Shown here: positions 60,091 through 64,000 of the stretch, piece by piece
Numbering within the stretch: position 1 is the first letter of the stretch
Layout of the letters: the number at the start of each line of letters is the position of its first letter
NCBI GenBank assembly: GCA_030549495.1
Contig: JAUIRK010000105.1
Span: 558,001 to 622,000, forward strand
Reading direction: 5' to 3'
Source: Nectonema munidae
Taxonomy: Eukaryota > Nematomorpha > Nectonematoida > Nectonematidae
Length of the DNA stretch: 64,000 bases
The notes under the pieces: generated by a model
The model's database searches: none
Told to the model about the DNA's origin: nothing
What the model saw: the letters and a program-made list of their open reading frames with translations, nothing else
Program-made: the position numbers and the translations under genes

Positions 60091-62390
60091 TTATTTTATG
60101 AGTAAAAAAATATGCAAATTATTTGATACTTATTTTCAGCAAAATATTTTAAAATATAAATATCAAAAAAAAATTTTTACATAAAAAGATCAAGAATTTT
60201 TTCGGCGTGTCTTTAAACTTAAACTAATTCTTCAGCCTGTCTCGCACAGGTTAGACCAGATCTTTTGCTCAGTATTGAATGTAACAATGTAGGAATCGCG
60301 TCTCCAGATGATTACTCAAGGGTAAAACTCTTTCAATTCTTCACACGAAGAAAACCAGGATAAAAAACCAGCTCTTAAAATGATATTCAGGAAAATGTAA
60401 ACACTAGCTTAAATAAAAATATCAATTAAAAATATCGCTGATATAAAAATCAAATCAAAAATTCATTTAAAAATTTATAGGCGTTATTAAAACAATAAAG
60501 TTAGCATTACTAAATTGTGTATAGTAAAAATAAAAATTTGGTTAATATAAATGCATATGTTCTAACTAAATTGGATAGAAAATTTGCCAAAAAAATATTC
60601 AAATAAATATCAGGGGCTTATTCAGGCGCGCTTTTAGGAGCAAACAAAACTTTATTTTTTATTTTGATGGACTGATTTAACTCAATACTTTAGCTTCCAT
60701 TTATCATATGAGCATAATAATTTATAGTTTAAAGTTTATTTAACACTTTGAAGAACAGTAAGACGAAAATCGTCCCCTCTAGATATATATTGAATTCTGC
60801 TCCTCAAAGCACAAAATGAACAGGAAATCTAACTCATGGAAAAGACAAATCATTCAAAAAAATATACTGATATAATCGTTTTGTTAAAAAAATAATTGAT
60901 AAAATATTGGCTATCGGCCCTATTTTAATCTCTGGCATCAATTGCAGCAAATTATGTATACCTTTATTACGCAACCAAGTCAGCGGCAAATCTTGATTCA
61001 CAAGAGAGACATTCTTTAGCTAGGAAAGAAAAACGTGCTCTCCTCTATCCCTGAATTTCATCTTTATGATTTCTGATGCGAAGAAATAAAATTGGTGGCT
61101 AATTTCATCTTTATTAAACAAAAGTTCACGAAGTGCAATATAAAGCTCACGAAAGCAGCTTTTCTGTGCTTAAATGCATCTCATTCTTACCTGAGATGGC
61201 TACAAAGACGATTTTGTGATGGACATGGTAAAGAAAAAATAGTATTTCAATTCCTTCCTCATGCGCGTAAATTTTGCATCAGCACTTTCCCAACTCATTC
61301 ATCCCAGCTCAAAGCTCTTTCCGGGCATGCACCCAAGGCCAATATTAAGAATTTGCTTTACAGACTTGCTATTGCTAGTTCCCTTTACAAAGAGTGAATT
61401 TTGGGCATAACAAATTTATTTGATATTGAAAATTATTTCTACTTTTTATCTACAAAGTTAGGAGATTATAGCAAGATAGACACTTGATTATTTTATTTAC
61501 AGTTTGTTGGCGTTTAAAAAGATTTTCTACCACAAATATTCATTCAATAGATTCAGAGAAATAAACTCCCTATTTGCTATAAATGGTGAAAGTATAAATT
61601 AACATAATCGCTGTAGTTGAGTAAGAAATTGAAATAACTAAACAGTTTTTGGAATCATCAATTTTTTTAAGTGACGGGTTTTGGATCCTAGGGAAAAACA
61701 AACTTCCATAACTGGAGAGATGGTAAGGATAATAATGTTCGGGAATAGAACACAGGTCATCTAGATCGAGACACAAAAGCTCCTTTCAATAAGCTATCTG
61801 TGGACTATATAGACCTCAAAATTAAACATTGAGAAACACCTTTTATTATAAAGAACGAATATCAGGGCTTGAGTCTTTAAAATTTAGGAGCCAATTTCTA
61901 TATTATTTTAAATAACTTAAAAAATATACAATGCGTTTACTCGGAAAATTAAATGTGAAAAAAGTCGTATCCATTCAAAGTTATTTTTTATACAATGCAT
62001 CTTTCAGTTAAAGTATGATTAAGTTGGACACGTGAGTATATGATTTAATATATATTATCATCACAGACAATTTGGTTTAATTATTTTATAGAATTGAAGT
62101 TTTTTTTTCTTAGCATATAATCCACGTTTTTTTTTAAATTTTTAGATAATGATGTCTAATAAATTATAAAGGAATCTCCAGAAAAAAAGTATAGATTCTA
62201 ATTTGAATTTTTTTTATCAATAATATAGAATTTTTACATATAGACTTAAAACAAATTAATTAAACTTTAATATAGGCTCTTGGTCTTGATACAGGATCAA
62301 TCAAAACTCAGATGTTGAAAATTGATTGGGTTTTAATAATATATGACATTGAGTACGTTATATAATGAATATACTTCCCAATTGGGATAT
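60091..62390. other. Gene-free stretch
   Basis: AT-rich. A slightly GC-richer patch at 61130-61395 has an open plus-strand frame of about 100 codons with no recognisable motif. Nothing else supported. Confidence 0.45.
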
Positions 62391-62527
62391 TTAACCCATT
62401 AAGTCGCAATGCTCCCATTTGGGAACATAAGTAATTTCATCTTCGTCTGCTTTTTTAAATGAGTTTGAATATAAATCGTCTGCGTTTTTTAGATATCGTC
62501 TGATTTCTATGGTACTTAATGGGTTAA
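62391..62527. mobile_element. piggyBac-type MITE, copy B
   Basis: TTAA on both sides, ends CCCATTAAG and CTTAATGGG, and interior AAGTAATTTCATCTTCGTCT shared with the copy at 12970-13107. About 137 bp, non-coding. Its ends pair better than those of copy A. Confidence 0.75.
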
Positions 62528-62939
62528 AGTGACAAAATGTGTGCTAGTATGCTTTTAATCTTAAAAAAGCAAATGTGACATTTTGCATGAAGCTTTAGTT
62601 TCTGTTAATGTGATTAATGCTTTTTAGAAGAAGGAGAAGATTTATTGGGAAGATACAGAGTTTAACAAAAGCATACAATAAAATAAATTTTGAGAATGGT
62701 ATCCACAATTGTAGGTAAAAGATAGAATGACTGTGAAATTTCAAAAGGCTATAGAATACAACATGATAGATAATATATAGGTAACCGTGGTGCGGCAAAC
62801 TTTCTTATACGATTAAAAATGTAAGTTCGATTGATATGGAAACAAAATGAAGTTAAATAGAATTTATTATGAAGCAAGGCCTAGAAAAATAACACGAATA
62901 AAGATTACAAGTTTCACATATAGAGGAATATTTTTAACA

Positions 62940-63760
62940 TATTCTTTTTTAATTAATTTTTAAATAATCCGATATTCAAATGTAAGTATTCCAATAAATG
63001 TGTATATAGTGTCCAATAAATTATTCCAGAAGTCAGCGATAATTTGAACTTAAGTGTCTCGTAAAATCTCACTCTGTTGTAGTAGGGTAAACACGTTAGA
63101 TATTTATAGTGAATTGCATAATTACAATCAGCTAAAGTAAAATCCAAAAATGTTTCAAAGACATTAGGCAAACCTTCTAACCCTTTCGTGACCAGAAAAA
63201 TCAGACGATATTTATTAAAAAGCAGAAGATTCCTATACAAAACTATTTGAAAAAGCAGACGAAGGTAAAATTCTAACAGATTTCAAAATTTCAATCACTC
63301 TAGAAAGCTTACTATTACAAATGAAATATGCTTTTTCCAACTCAATTTATCATCTATTATTTTGTCTAACAAATCAAAATTGTCTACAACTTCAAAGAGC
63401 AAATTCCTAGAAAAAAGAATTTACTTTGATTTATTTTTATTAATTATTCAATCCATTTTTGAAAGCCCAATCAAACAAACTTTGAAGTTCATTTTGTGTA
63501 TATTTTTCAAAATTTGATACTTCAGAGGGAAAACGGCATATTTACAGTGAGATCATCGGCAAAACAAAAATAGCTTAGCTTAAGGTTAGTATAAAACAAA
63601 TCATTCGTGAATATCAAAAAAAGAAGTGGACCTAAAATGGATCCTTTGGAAACACTTGTATATGCACACTTTTCATCAGATAAAACTCCTTTAATTGACA
63701 CCTGTGGTTGATGAAGCATAATCCTTTCACCATATTGAGCTTATTATTTGGGATGTTAAT
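62940..63760 (-). mobile_element. Decayed LINE reverse transcriptase fragment
   Basis: Minus strand. SVSKGSILGPLLFLIFTNDL (RT motif B region, normally GVPQGS) and YFCFADDLTV (motif C Asp-Asp) lie at 63522-63719. Downstream are traces of the C-terminal region broken by many stops. Older than the LINEs at 26.6 and 42-45 kb. Confidence 0.65.
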
Positions 63761-64000
63761 TTCCAATCTTTTGAATGAAAGTGGTTAGATAATCGACTTT
63801 TTAACTTAGCAGGTGCGCAACTGTCAAAACATATCCTCAAGTTTTATTTTATACAAATAAATAATTTTTCCTCAAATTTTGCCAAGGTACCATTTCTATT
63901 TTATTTTGAAACTAGATATGGCTCAGACATGTAGAACTTTTTCAACATCGCTAAATAAGGATCACATTTAATAATTGGAAGTACTATTTTCCGCCCCATT

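Noticed and set aside
1-64000. CRISPR arrays, operons, bacterial-type promoters or rRNA genes
   Set aside because: No regularly spaced repeats or rRNA-like conserved sequence were seen, and spliced genes show that the DNA is eukaryotic.

Overview
This is AT-rich nuclear DNA from an invertebrate animal. It has spliced genes with introns from about 50 bp to several kb, EGF and LDL-receptor type extracellular modules, LINEs, tRNA-derived SINEs, and hAT, piggyBac and pogo/Tigger DNA transposons. The repeat mixture would suit an arthropod such as a copepod, but nothing here fixes the species.

Left part (998-19206, minus strand): the 5' portion of one large gene. Fourteen coding exons splice in phase. 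They encode a signal peptide, a stretched LDL-receptor class A-like module split over two exons, and about 17 EGF-like domains, most of them calcium-binding. The gene runs off the left edge. Its introns hold three copies of a tRNA-type SINE (SINE-A, one lies upstream of the start exon), a piggyBac MITE and simple repeats. A GC-richer, gene-free stretch at 21480-22440 looks like a promoter/5' UTR area.

Middle (22-42 kb): sparse DNA with a hAT MITE (25754-26215), a 5'-truncated LINE (26617-28532, minus), a decayed EGF-like exon (29650-29888, minus), a second SINE family (SINE-B), a hAT MITE with 5-bp target duplications (31681-32004), and the endonuclease half of a LINE (33780-35110, plus). A second gene follows on the plus strand (35112-41098). 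It has degenerate EGF-like exons and then an unrecognised glycosylated extracellular region. One of its 3n-length exons carries an in-frame stop.

Right part (42-64 kb): dominated by transposons. A 4.19 kb block bounded by two same-orientation 619-bp hAT MITEs (43366-47558) is present again, inverted and almost identical, at 49572-53769. The second copy is bracketed as a single unit by one 8-bp target duplication, so two MITEs moved together with the DNA between them as a macrotransposon. It landed inside an internally deleted Tigger element (48489-53858, TA duplication). Farther right are a ZMYM1-like hAT transposon with 5-bp duplications (55006-58339), a small relic of an LTR retrotransposon, a Tigger-like C-terminal scrap, a second piggyBac MITE and a decayed LINE.
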